From NCBI GenBank assembly GCA_014607495.2, contig CP053152.1, positions 8,370,001-8,434,000 on the forward strand: DNA of 64,000 nucleotides, written 5' to 3'. The notes beneath the pieces are model-generated. The model was not told where the DNA came from. It saw only the letters and a list, made by a program, of their open reading frames with translations, and searched no databases. A program made the translations under genes and the position numbers. Shown piece after piece: positions 48,101 through 57,218 of this stretch (position 1 is the first letter of the stretch; the number at the start of each line of letters is the position of its first letter). The stretch is from Carposina sasakii. Taxonomy: Eukaryota > Arthropoda > Insecta > Lepidoptera > Carposinidae.

Positions 48101-51100
48101 CTAAATCTTAGGAGACGTTGGTGAAATCAGGCATTAATGTCCGAAATTATAAGACATATCCCTCTGGATCCTTTATGCTAAACGTGGCTGTAGGAACTTC
48201 GTCGTGATCCTGCATTTAGGGAACACTATATTATCAATGTTTCCCTCTAGCAGGATGCAAATCCAGAGGGGTAAGCACGAACATCTCGATTGTCCGTAAC
48301 GCTAGCGTCAAACTGTCAAATCGCATAGATTTTGCTAGCGAGTCGCGAGCGTTACGCCGCGTAAAAAGGTTCGTGCTTACCCCACAGATCCTCCTCAGCA
48401 GGCAGTGTCGCCACCCACACAGACGTCAAAGAGTAACGATGGTGCTATCTGTAGATAAACGCGGACCGTCGCCTGGTGCAGAGTAACGTGGAGGTGCTGG
48501 TAGACCGGCAGTACCACGAGGCGCAGATCAAGTGCTGCGCGCCCACCTACTTCCGAGACATGCAGCGTGAGGAGTGCTCGCAGCCGCTCTATCTCACTGT
48601 CCTGTGTACGCTCATTTCAGTTAAATACCTAGCCCTAATAACAATAACCTGCCCCCTGATTACGTAAAAGCAATCGCGATAATTGAGAGTGTGCATGGGC
48701 GCAACGAGCGCTTCGGCGTCCTACCGCCCCCTGCACCTCGCCTCGCGTACACAAACACACTCTCAATTATCGCGATCGCGCGGCTTCGGCTTTGCTTTTA
48801 CGTAATCAGGGGGCTGGTATTATAACTAGGTGGAATTAAAATACGCACAATCTAAACTCATCGCAAAATAAGAGGTCCGTTTACCGCAGCGCTAGCCTCT
48901 CTGCAATCTGCACACTGTTTCATACATTTTTATTTAGCTCGTGAATAATCCGCCTGACTTCTCATACCGTAATTGGTTTAGTAAAAAATAGTAAGTGCCT
49001 TATAGGTGCGTCATTTAATTTGTCGTCTCTGATATTGTCTCCACTAGAGGTCTGGCCACTTCTAAGCAAGGTCTAGTACCTACTCTTGAGCTAGACGCAT
49101 GTTAATGTCAATCCAGCTGTTATTTTGCGCTGCAGGTACTAAAAATAGTCAAAAGCCAATGATATGACGACCTAGGTATGTGTAGACTCATGTATCACTT
49201 GGTAGATATATAGGTATATATATATTTTTTTTTTTCGGAAAGTTTTTAGCTTACAACTATATACCTACATATCAAAACAGAAACAATATGCCAATTACTA
49301 ACTTCCACTTTCAGTTGCAATATAGCAGGTAACATTAGGTACAAACTACGCTGGTAAAAATTACACTGTGACAAAATTTAAATAATAAATTATTAATAAC
49401 AGCGAGAATCAACCGTCGCCATCCAGTGCCTCAAAATACCCCTCTGTAACCGATCGTTTAATAGCTGCTGTGCTGCTACAGAATAGGTCAAAATTATGGT
49501 CAGAGCTTAACTTATTAAATGTATTGCAGCTACGTAGCAGAAACGAGTTACGTCTGTACTTCGTGCTAGAAAACTCAACATTTAGTATGGGTCTTTGCCG
49601 GAGGTTAAGAGTATTTGTTCGGAGTCCTATCTTCGATAATAATTCAGGACTATCAATACTAGCATTGGCTAGATATATAAGGAAGGAAACATCATTTACC
49701 TTACGACGCAAAGAATGTGGTAGAAAATGCTAACGTTTTAGGCGGTGTTCATAATTTAGTGACCATTTTTTAGCCTTGAAGTCCAAAACCTAATAATCTT
49801 TTTTGTATTTTTTCTATGCGTGTATTATATACCTCATATTGTGGGTTCCATATTTGGGAGGCATACTCTAAGTGGCTACGCACAAGTGAACAGTACAGTA
49901 TTTTTATCACTTTTAAGTCATTAAAATCACTTGACATTCGGATGACAAATCCAAGAGCCTTGGAAGCCTTCCCAACAATGTAATCAACATGCTCATCAAA
50001 TAAGAATTTGCTATCATGAATGACACCTAAATCTTTTATTTTATTCACTTTACTCAATTTTTGGTTTTTGAGGGAATAACTAGTATTTAAGATTTGGTTT
50101 CTTCGAGTAAAAACATATGAAAACATTTAGACACATTGAGATCCAGCTTATTGTCTAAACCTTAATATCTTCAAACCTTGCCAGATCACTCTGTAATTCC
50201 TCCACGTCAGACATTGTATTAACTAGTTTGAGGATGTTCATATCATCTGCAAACAGCAAGATCTTAGAATTCTCAAAACATAGGCCTAGGTACACTGTTT
50301 CGGATCGCAAGTGGTGTATTGATATGTTTGTTTTTGATCGTATGTTCTACCAATGCGCGGTTCATTTAAATCGCTTATTACAAAGAACGGTGATTAGCAG
50401 TGGTCGGAGTAGGTATATTGAATTAAGGTCATTGACATCAAACGTATATGTTAATATGGATACGCCTCCGAGTTTCCGGATTATTATGATAAAAATAAAA
50501 TAAAAATACCGAAACTTCGAAATTATTACATGAAACTAGTTAAAAATGTATCAATACTCTCAACGCTATGCTGCTAGTGGCGTAGGTGACCAGAATTTAA
50601 TAGTAAAAAATGAGTACATTCCGGAAAAAAATGCATATTTTGAACAGCTCATGGCATATTATAACGTTTAATTGGTATACCATTGATAAACCTTCTTCAT
50701 TCTTATTTAGTTAAATGACTAGTACAACAGCATTACTTACGTATGTATGTATTTTAGATCCACCCGAAGTCCACATAGTAATAGACGCTAAAGTGGAGAA
50801 CAACACGGTAGCGGTGGTCAAAGGGTCGGCCGTGAACATGTACTGCAACCATGAGGCTTACCCGCCGGTCTATGAGCTCATCTGGTTCCACGAGGTAAGA
50901 TCAAGTCATTTTATAATATCACCTGAATGTGCCACTGTTTTACGTATCAATACAAAAATAGTTTGAAATGTCAGAGATATTTTACCGGAATAAGAAATGG
51001 GCTAGGGTCTAATATCTAGACAGTCCTTTGAGCCGTTGTAGCAATGAGTAACAGTTTAACAAACATTAGTAGGTCACCTGATTAATTACGTAAAAGCAAT

Positions 51101-54100
51101 AGCATAGCCGAAGCCGCGCGATCGCAATAATTGAAAGTGTGTGCGTGCGCGCAACGAGCGCTCGGCGTCCTCCCGCGCCGCGCACCTCGCCCCGCGCACA
51201 CACACTCTATTTGCTATTGCTTTTACATAATCAGGGGGCCGTTTTCACCATTTATAATATTCTTGTCACATTTTCCGATATTGCTTGTGCTGATGCCTGT
51301 GTTTTTATATAGTTTTTGCCGTTATTTTCAAAAGCATACAATCCTATATTATTCCAATTTGTATGTTTTCCCAGAACAACAAGCTCAGCAAGGAGCCGAT
51401 ACATTACATGTTACAACTCAAGTCGGTATCGGAGAGTGACGCGGGAGAGTACACATGCGGCGCCGTCAACGATTACGATGCAAGACCGGTCTTCAGCGAA
51501 CCGGTTGTTATTGATGTTATATGTGAGTTTATTATACTAAGGCGGCGGTAGGCTCACTAATTTCAAATAATAATGTGCTGACAGTTGAAAAGAAACATAC
51601 ATACATATAATCACACTTTTATCCCTTACGGGGTAGGCAGAGCACCAGGGCCGATAGAACCACATGGTGCCACTTCTGACCAATTTTGAGGGTATAGTTG
51701 AGATGTACAAGTTCGGTTAGTAGTGACAGGTGGTCAGCCCATCGCCTACAAAACACCAAAACCCTCTTGTCCCTCTACTGATTGTAAAGAAAAGAGTTTG
51801 CAAATTTTTGCTTAACAGGGTTTGGCATGACGGACTGATAAGCAAGCTTCCATCGTATGGCCTGCCTGCTGGTTTTTGTGCATGGACATCGGATTTTCTG
51901 TGGGCAGATCCATTCGAGTAGTCATTGACGGCTGCTCGTCTGATCCTATGGCTACAAATGCCGAAGTCCCTCAGGGGTCGGTACTTTCTGCAACATTTCC
52001 TGCTGCACATCAATGAACTGCTTAAAACCCGGTATAGTTGGGTACGCAGATGACAGCACTGTTGTGGAGAAGTATACGTCCACCGCAAAAGCCACTGCAG
52101 CCGAAATCCAGTCGAGCAGAGAAGCAATGATTAGGCTATTAAACTTTGCCCTCGATGCAGTTTCCGATTGGGGCGATGCGAATCTGGTAAAGTTTAATGC
52201 AGCTAAAACGCAGGCGTGTCTATTTTCTGCAAAAATGAGGCCATTTCAATTGGCTCCTACTTTCCGGGATGTAACCATAGAAATCTGAATGAATGAATGA
52301 AAGCTTTATTTGAGACAGAAACATAACAAATAATAACAATAATCTCCGATCACCTGGACTTGCTTGGCGTGAGCTTGTCTCCAAAACTCAACTTTGGCTC
52401 CTACATTGAGTCTAAGGCCCAACCAGCTGCCAAAAAGCTGGGTATTCTCTCGAAGGTGCGAAGGTCCTTCACACCGGAACAGCTACTAGCCTTGTATAAA
52501 GCGCAAGTTCGGTCCTGTATGGAGTACTGTTCGCACCTTTGGGATGAATCGGCCAAATACCAGCTTGAGGCGTTGGAAGCTATCGAGGACCGAGCCAAAA
52601 GGCTGATCGGCAATGACTCACTGTGCAAAGCTAAATTGCAAAGCCTTGAGCACCGACGTAAAGTTGCAAGTCTCTCGGAATTCTACAGGTTACATTTCGG
52701 GGAGTGTGCGTTGGGACTTCACGACCTAATTCCCCCAGCACCCTTGTACCACCGGACGACCAGGGAAACGTCAAGGCGACACCGGTTCACAGTTGAAGTG
52801 CCGAAAACCCGTACTAAGCGTTTTGCTTCTACATTCATAGTGCGAACGGCCAAGCTGTGGAACTCCCTGTCTGAATCCCTGTTCCCCGTGAACTATAATC
52901 TTTCGGTCTTCAAGGCGAGAGTGAACCGGTTTCTTTTAGGCAAGCGCGCTCCATCTTAGACTGCAAAGGTGCTTACCATCAGGCGCGTTGTGGTCAAGCG
53001 TAAGCCTTTTAATTATAAAAAAAAATAACATCTTAGAAGATAATGTCTAGTTCTTCATACACCAAAATCGGATTGTGATTTTACCATCTATAAATTATCA
53101 AACACCTTTATTCGCCTTTGTCTTAACTGAAAATGTAAGCCTTATTTCAGACCCCGCCTACTGCAATGAAGAAACTCTAGCCGAGTACGGGATTGCGGAA
53201 AACCAATCCATCGAGCTATCATGTTCAATGACCGCTAACCCTGAACCCACTTCCTACCACTGGGTTATCGTAAATGGGTCTGTATCAGCTGCAGAGTTTA
53301 CCAATGAAATGCCGCATACCGTCGTAGACACTGATGGGCCAACCTTAACGTACCAGAGACCTAATGACACGGCTTATAGTAAGTTATAGGTTATAGTAGT
53401 ATTGCATTTGTTTAAACGTCTTGTTATGGCGATATTGCCACCTAGACTACATACCGCTCATTTACCACTTACATTTCATTCAACATCATAGCACTTTTCT
53501 AAGCATAACTGCGTTTTACTAACCGCTACTATTTATCTGCGAATATATTATACTGTTATACAAAACATTACAGATTCCACGTTAATATTAAGCAGTAAGT
53601 TGAGGTTTTAGGTAGTTTTGATTCGATAACTCGAACTAGCTGTTAATTAGTATACTGCGAAGTAGAGAGCTAATTTGATATCCCATGTTTTCAACGTAAC
53701 TTACAAACCTTCTTTTGCGAGACATTAGTCATCTACTTTACGACATTTTAGGCTCAATATTCTGCATGGGTGTGAACAACGTGTCAGGGGACGGAGTCTC
53801 CCAGACGCCATGTGCGTTCCTCGTAACTGACAAGACGGTCCCGCGACCGCCGACCGACTGTCGCGCTGTGCGGAATAAAGAGAGTGACATCACCGTCATT
53901 TGTCAGAAGGATCATGATGGAGGGCTGCCTCAGGTAATGTCTAGGTGTTAATTTCCTGTAAAACCTACAAATTAAAGTATGCGGGTAAAACAAATTCTTT
54001 GGGACTCAGGTACACTATGTGTGCTTGTTGCTAGTCCGAATACATATACATACAAGTGAAATACCACTCGGTGTTAAGATTTTTTATATGCTTATGTAAA

Positions 54101-55831
54101 TTTAAAACAACATATCGGCTGAGAAACAAAAAACAACAACCCAAATACATTTTAACAATCCTTATTTACATTGGTTACAGAAATTCAAATTAGCAGTGAC
54201 ATCCACAGAAGGGGAAGAAAAATACGAAACTATAGACAAAAGTGAACCTTCATTCAAAATCCAACAACCAACTAAATATGATTACAAACTCGTAATTGTA
54301 GCATACAATGGGAAAGGAGAGAGCAACATTGTAGAAATAGATAAGGACAGCATAATCGATGACAGTCCAGGTATACTTAATTGCATATAAATTAGAAACT
54401 TCACCAAGGTGCTCACATTCTTGAAGTTAAAAATCTGCACATATTTTGTTTATTCGTTGAATTTTGTTAGCCTGAATACTTCGCATTATTTTTATACGTA
54501 GATTATATTTCCAGCTATCCTAGAAACGGGCAACACAGTAACGAACCTGGCAACCCTGACACTGGCGCTGTTTGGTGGAGTGGCGCTTGTGGCGTTGGCG
54601 GCGTGTGGACTCGTCTTGTGTTCACACGACCGCGGCTCGCTGGCCCCCACTCAGCCGGATCCACCACTATGTGCTTACAATACTGAAGGTACCATGATTT
54701 TAACATAAATATGTAGCCTAAAAATTATATAAACAGAAATACCTGCGTTTAAGCACGTTCTAGAGTATTCCACGAATACCTACCTACCAAAAGGACTGGG
54801 TTCTTGCTAACCTAACATGCTGAAATCTTTAGCTTTGTATTATATAATGATACCTCTAATAAAGCCGTAACAAAGACTCAAAATGATTGTAATTTGTTTT
54901 CTATAACAGAATCAAACTGCGACACCTACCACGACAGTGACGACAACAGTGAATGTAACGTCCGCCGCACCGACTCATTCCGCCGAGCTGTATCCAGATA
55001 TCCCTCGAAAAACTTCGATGTCAGACGAACCAGTTCGTTCCACTCAGCCCGATATATCAACGACGAACTTGACAGTCCCGGAAAAGTCAGTGACTTTTTG
55101 CGACACAACACGAATTGCAGAGTCCATTCCCTTCAGAATATCAGCAGGAAAAGGGAGATGGAAGCCCTTTGCGACCACCTCGTCCTACAGCTGCCAAGGG
55201 ATCCTGCGTACAGCGTAGCCAAACCGGTAATTTAATTTTCAAAAACGACAAGTTCGAAAAGTAAAGTCCGATTTGTGTTTTAGATATAACGCAAGCAAGC
55301 ACTTTGCTGTTCCTACATAATTATTTTTTCACGTTATTTCAGATGAATACATTTTGCACAATACCCAGGAAAACACGCCATAAGTCGCGAGAACTAAACG
55401 ACGAAGTGTCCGAAATAACACAAACATCCGATGGGTTTTCACTGCCGCCGCCACCGGACGAATTCGGCACTTACCGCGCTGCCACCCGAATCAGGGATGT
55501 GCCTGCGAAATCTGTACCGACTTATGCTGCTATTAGGAAAAATTCTACCGGAAAAGAATCTGCAAAACCGCACTACAATAATGTACCTTCACAAATGAAC
55601 ACAGTCGGTTTACCCACCATCAGTGGAACGCAACCTAGCATGCAATATACTTATCATGACAATCATGGGAACCAGGTAAATACTAACCCATTTGAAGACT
55701 CATCATCATAATACATTTTCTTACATGCCTATTAACTAACTATTTCTTTCACTTTGAAGGATACGACGAGAAGCACGGCCATATTAACAACTTTCCAAAG
55801 TAATTCTAGTCGAAAAGAATCTGGATTGTAA
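39116..55831 (+). CDS. Sidestep-family immunoglobulin/FnIII transmembrane receptor
   Basis: Exons: 39116-39194, 42075-42201, 42543-42742, 44359-44496, 46706-46909, 47241-47404, 48455-48605, 50758-50894, 51375-51522, 53151-53378, 53752-53933, 54181-54370, 54515-54688, 54910-55226, 55343-55675, 55760-55831. The 2,844 nt close exactly in frame (947 aa). Signal peptide ([18 protein letters not shown]). About five Ig domains are visible by their Cys/Trp pairs, e.g. [10 protein letters not shown] to GLYRCRAMF, and [10 protein letters not shown] preceded by LYPPEVHI. A FnIII domain follows ([36 protein letters not shown]), then one transmembrane helix ([19 protein letters not shown]) and a ~220-residue cytoplasmic tail. 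The GGLPQ..L.V and YN.KG.S signatures, domain order and length match Drosophila Sidestep and its paralogues, which bind Beaten-path receptors in motor-axon guidance. Which paralogue this is cannot be said. The start of exon 3 could be 42543 or 42546. Confidence 0.85.
40139..40434. mobile_element. MITE with 'ggtgtctactctgaa' inverted ends
   Basis: 'gggtgtctactctgaaatgc' at the left pairs with 'cacttcagagtagaccccct' at the right. Inner arms 'tcggtccgaccgaat' and 'atcggaccgaatg' are also inverted. In intron 1 of the sidestep-like gene. Confidence 0.7.
40485..40690 (-). repeat. 'ctagtggacgcccgcgac' family repeat, reverse copy
   Basis: 'aatcctactatattataaat', 'gcgaaagtttgtgagtatgg' followed by (atgg)n and 'aggctactttttatcccgga' place it in the family. 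Confidence 0.65.
40870..40965 (+). repeat. 'ggggtaggcagagcac' repeat, reverse copy
   Basis: 'accctcaaaattggtcagaa', 'gtggttctatcggcc', 'taccccgtaagggataaagg' is the complement of the block at 31185-31285 and 51605-51705. Confidence 0.6.
41625..41975 (+). repeat. 'ctagtggacgcccgcgac' family, longer variant
   Basis: Begins 'actagtggacgcccgcgact', 'tcgtccgcgtgg' and ends 'gtgacaggagatttatatat', 'attaagat'. Intron 1 of the sidestep-like gene, ending ~100 bp before exon 2. Confidence 0.65.
42855..42976 (+). repeat. SINE/LINE tail fragment
   Basis: 'ggaggcctatgtccaacagt', 'ggacttctcaggactgtaaa' and '(atg)n' is the diverged version of the tail at 3060-3110. Confidence 0.6.
43640..44080 (-). pseudogene. 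Non-LTR retrotransposon (Jockey/CR1-like) ORF2 C-terminal fragment
   Basis: A minus-strand frame of 136 residues (44063-43653) reads [28 protein letters not shown], then [18 protein letters not shown] and [10 protein letters not shown]. This is the usual C-terminus after the reverse transcriptase domain of insect Jockey-type LINEs. It is 5'-truncated and lies in sidestep-like intron 3. Confidence 0.75.
44930..45170 (+). repeat. Diverged fragment of the 1.2-kb repeat family
   Basis: 'gaacactataataatacata', 'attgcttaacaagttag', 'agtcgctaaacaaaatt', 'accatcttttatctcaaaag' parallel 34205-34620. Confidence 0.5.
45385..45700 (+). repeat. GC-rich tandem repeat, ~3.5 units of ~90-97 bp
   Basis: Units contain 'gagctgtatccgcatt', 'aaacctgcaaaagtg', 'gcagtctagtgaatgtgctg', 'tgtacactgctgctaatatc'. 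They start near 45396, 45480, 45577 and (partial) 45668. Open frames on both strands follow the repeat. No protein family recognised. Confidence 0.65.
45705..46350 (+). repeat. Dispersed 'tgttcagtgacttttga' motifs interrupted by a MITE
   Basis: Related copies lie near 45703 (gttcagtaacttttgtc), 45794, 45870, 45893, 45921 and 45949, and resume after the inserted element at 46304 and 46332. Spacing is irregular (about 25-90 bp). The pattern suggests an old degenerate satellite. Confidence 0.5.
45971..46292. mobile_element. hAT-type MITE with 39-bp inverted ends and 8-bp target duplication
   Basis: Starts cagaggtcggaattaggtag and ends with the complement, ctacctaattcctacctctg; the arms continue inward over 'agtcatttatgtacttgca'. 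GTTATTAT flanks both sides (45963-45970, 46293-46300). No coding capacity. Confidence 0.85.
46411..46561. mobile_element. Short MITE with 'taaaggtgtctaca' ends
   Basis: 'taaaggtgtctacacaccaa' at the left is mirrored by 'cttgagtatgtagacacctt', 'a' at the right. A GC-rich 'ggccggccg' core lies between. In sidestep-like intron 4. Confidence 0.65.
47450..47790 (+). repeat. Retroposon fragment
   Basis: 'cagaatacatcagctgcata' start shared with 3135, 'gcagttctggctaccctatt' middle, and 'gaggggcctttgttcagcag', 'tggacttatgccgg' tail. Two overlapping plus-strand ORFs are chance. Confidence 0.5.
48165..48383. mobile_element. Nested inverted repeats including a 'ggggtaagcacgaac' MITE
   Basis: 48269-48383 begins ggggtaagcacgaac and ends gttcgtgcttacccc. 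Just upstream, 'tgatcctgcatttagggaac' pairs with 'tttccctctagcaggatgca'. Lies immediately before exon 48455-48605 of the sidestep-like gene. Confidence 0.7.
48652..48813. mobile_element. Hairpin MITE family E, copy 1
   Basis: Left arm ccccctgattacgtaaaagc, right arm gcttttacgtaatcaggggg, with 'gataattgagagtgtg' and 'cacactctcaattatc' also paired and a GC-rich loop. About 45 bp after exon 48455-48605. Confidence 0.85.
49400..50265 (-). pseudogene. Jockey-like LINE ORF2 fragment with FADD motif
   Basis: Minus strand: [13 protein letters not shown] (near 50259-50221) is the catalytic FADD box. It is followed by [35 protein letters not shown] and KIQKRLLGF (50126-49770), then [20 protein letters not shown] (about 49490-49430). 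Frame breaks between the pieces show it is inactive. Intron 7 of the sidestep-like gene. Confidence 0.8.
51074..51239. mobile_element. Hairpin MITE family E, copy 2
   Basis: 'attacgtaaaagcaatagca' and 'ttgctattgcttttacataa' form the arms; the GC-rich 'gcgcaacgagcgctcggcgt' centre matches copy 1 at 48652-48813. Intron 8 of the sidestep-like gene. Confidence 0.8.
51605..51715 (-). repeat. 'tataatcaca/gcctttatccc' repeat
   Basis: Same block as 31185-31285, followed here directly by LINE sequence. Confidence 0.6.
51720..53030 (+). pseudogene. Non-LTR retrotransposon ORF2, C-terminal ~40 %, interrupted
   Basis: Plus strand: [20 protein letters not shown], then [13 protein letters not shown] with the reverse-transcriptase YADD box (~52037-52060), [15 protein letters not shown], then [41 protein letters not shown] and [16 protein letters not shown] with a stop at 52957-52959. 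A short 'gaatgaatgaatgaaagctt' insertion at ~52286-52345 and frame breaks near 51940-52010 inactivate it. The tail 'gtgcttaccatcaggcgcgt' and poly-A-like end (53015-53028) mark the 3' end. Inside sidestep-like intron 9. Confidence 0.85.
55676..55711 (+). CDS. Alternative C-terminus of the sidestep-like gene (intron-retained)
   Basis: If the donor at 55676 (CAG|GTAAAT) is not used, the frame of exon 15 continues for 11 residues ([11 protein letters not shown]) to a TAA at 55709-55711. Splicing to 55760 instead gives [13 protein letters not shown] and ends KESGL at 55831. Both endings are open. Only transcript data can say which is used. Confidence 0.4.
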   Translation, partial: VNTNPFEDSSS

Positions 55832-57218
55832 ATATAGAAGTAAAGCCTTACCTTACTTAAAGTTGCATGTAAGTTTTATATTATTGTACAATTTACTTTA
55901 TCTTGTAGTTTGGAGTATACCATATTTTTTTCTTTGTGGTACTAACAATCTTTATAGGAATCTTTAGCTAGAGAATGCAACTGTTTAACTTGACACATGC
56001 ATGAATCGATACCTTTTATATATAAGCTAAACTTTTTAACAAAAATATTAATCAGTAGTACAATGACGCGCCACAAATTAATTTGACCCAGTGACTTTAC
56101 TGGCTAGTATCGTCTCTTTTGCGAATTATATACATACAAAAAAATATAATGGCAAAACTAAAATGTTTATCTATGTTTTCTCTAGTCTACCTCAAAAAAC
56201 ACTGCCTATTTCCAAATAAACTTTGTATTAGAATAATGTACTGGGAGTTACAGTAACACATATCGGTATGAAGATTGAGCACTGGCAATGCAGTTAGTAG
56301 AAAATCCCACTTCTGCTGCCTGCGCCCAAGATCCGTGCCAGCTACTTAAGAAGATTTTGTATTTAAAATAAATAATCTACCTAAGTATATAGGTACAAGT
56401 GAAAAGTTGTTTTATTTTCTGTTTTCGAGGTAAATTATTTTTATCGATTTCAGCGCCCGTAGCATGAACTTGGTGAGAGCGAGATGTCTCACATTTACGC
56501 GACAAATTCGCAGATCTATGTAATGATTAGACATGTAAGTGTATGTACTTTATGTGTAAAAATGAATTGCAAAGCACTTCTTTCAGGGCAAATTCAAACA
56601 GTCTTAGCTTGAGAACGATTGTCTATTCTAATTCATAACTCCGTTTTTATACGCAAAGTTCAAACTATGTCTTTTGTCTAGTTATTATATAGCTCTGTGA
56701 ATTTGACGTTTAAACGTGAGATAACTCGCTCTCACCAAATTTATACTATGGGCGCAGCTATACGGTATTGAACTGTATTACTAAATTAAAAACAATAGTA
56801 TTTGAATCTCAGTTTTTATTTACAAAAATAGAAACTACTAATACATTGCCTAACAATGTACAGTATGATCAAAATTTATAATTTTATTTATGCACATGAT
56901 TGATTGGAAAAAAAAACATATTTTGTTGGAATCCTTACACTTAGTACAGCCAAAAACTATTGTAGATAGGTAGTTTACATAAATGATTAAATTAGTATAT
57001 TATAGAATGTAAAAATTGAAGTATTTCATATAGCTACATAATATTATTATAAGTAATGGCTGTTAATGTATTTAGGTAACATTAAATTCAAACAAAAAAT
57101 TCAGTTTTTTTATTTATAACAAAATCATCAACGATTTACCAGGAATAGAACAGTTTAACGATCATTCTTATAACAAACTTAAACAGCTAGATGGCTAATA
57201 AATTGAACTAACTTAAAA
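55832..57218. other. Convergent 3' UTRs of the sidestep-like and Nup155 genes
   Basis: Plus-strand AATAAA signals near 56214 and 56366 suit the sidestep-like gene. On the minus strand AATAAA at about 56815-56820 suits Nup155. The two transcripts probably end within ~450 bp of each other. No other gene seen. Confidence 0.45.

Noticed and set aside
53000..53030. Poly-A stretch as a sidestep-like transcript end
   Set aside because: It is the tail of the LINE at 51720-53030, and the receptor's coding exons continue beyond it.
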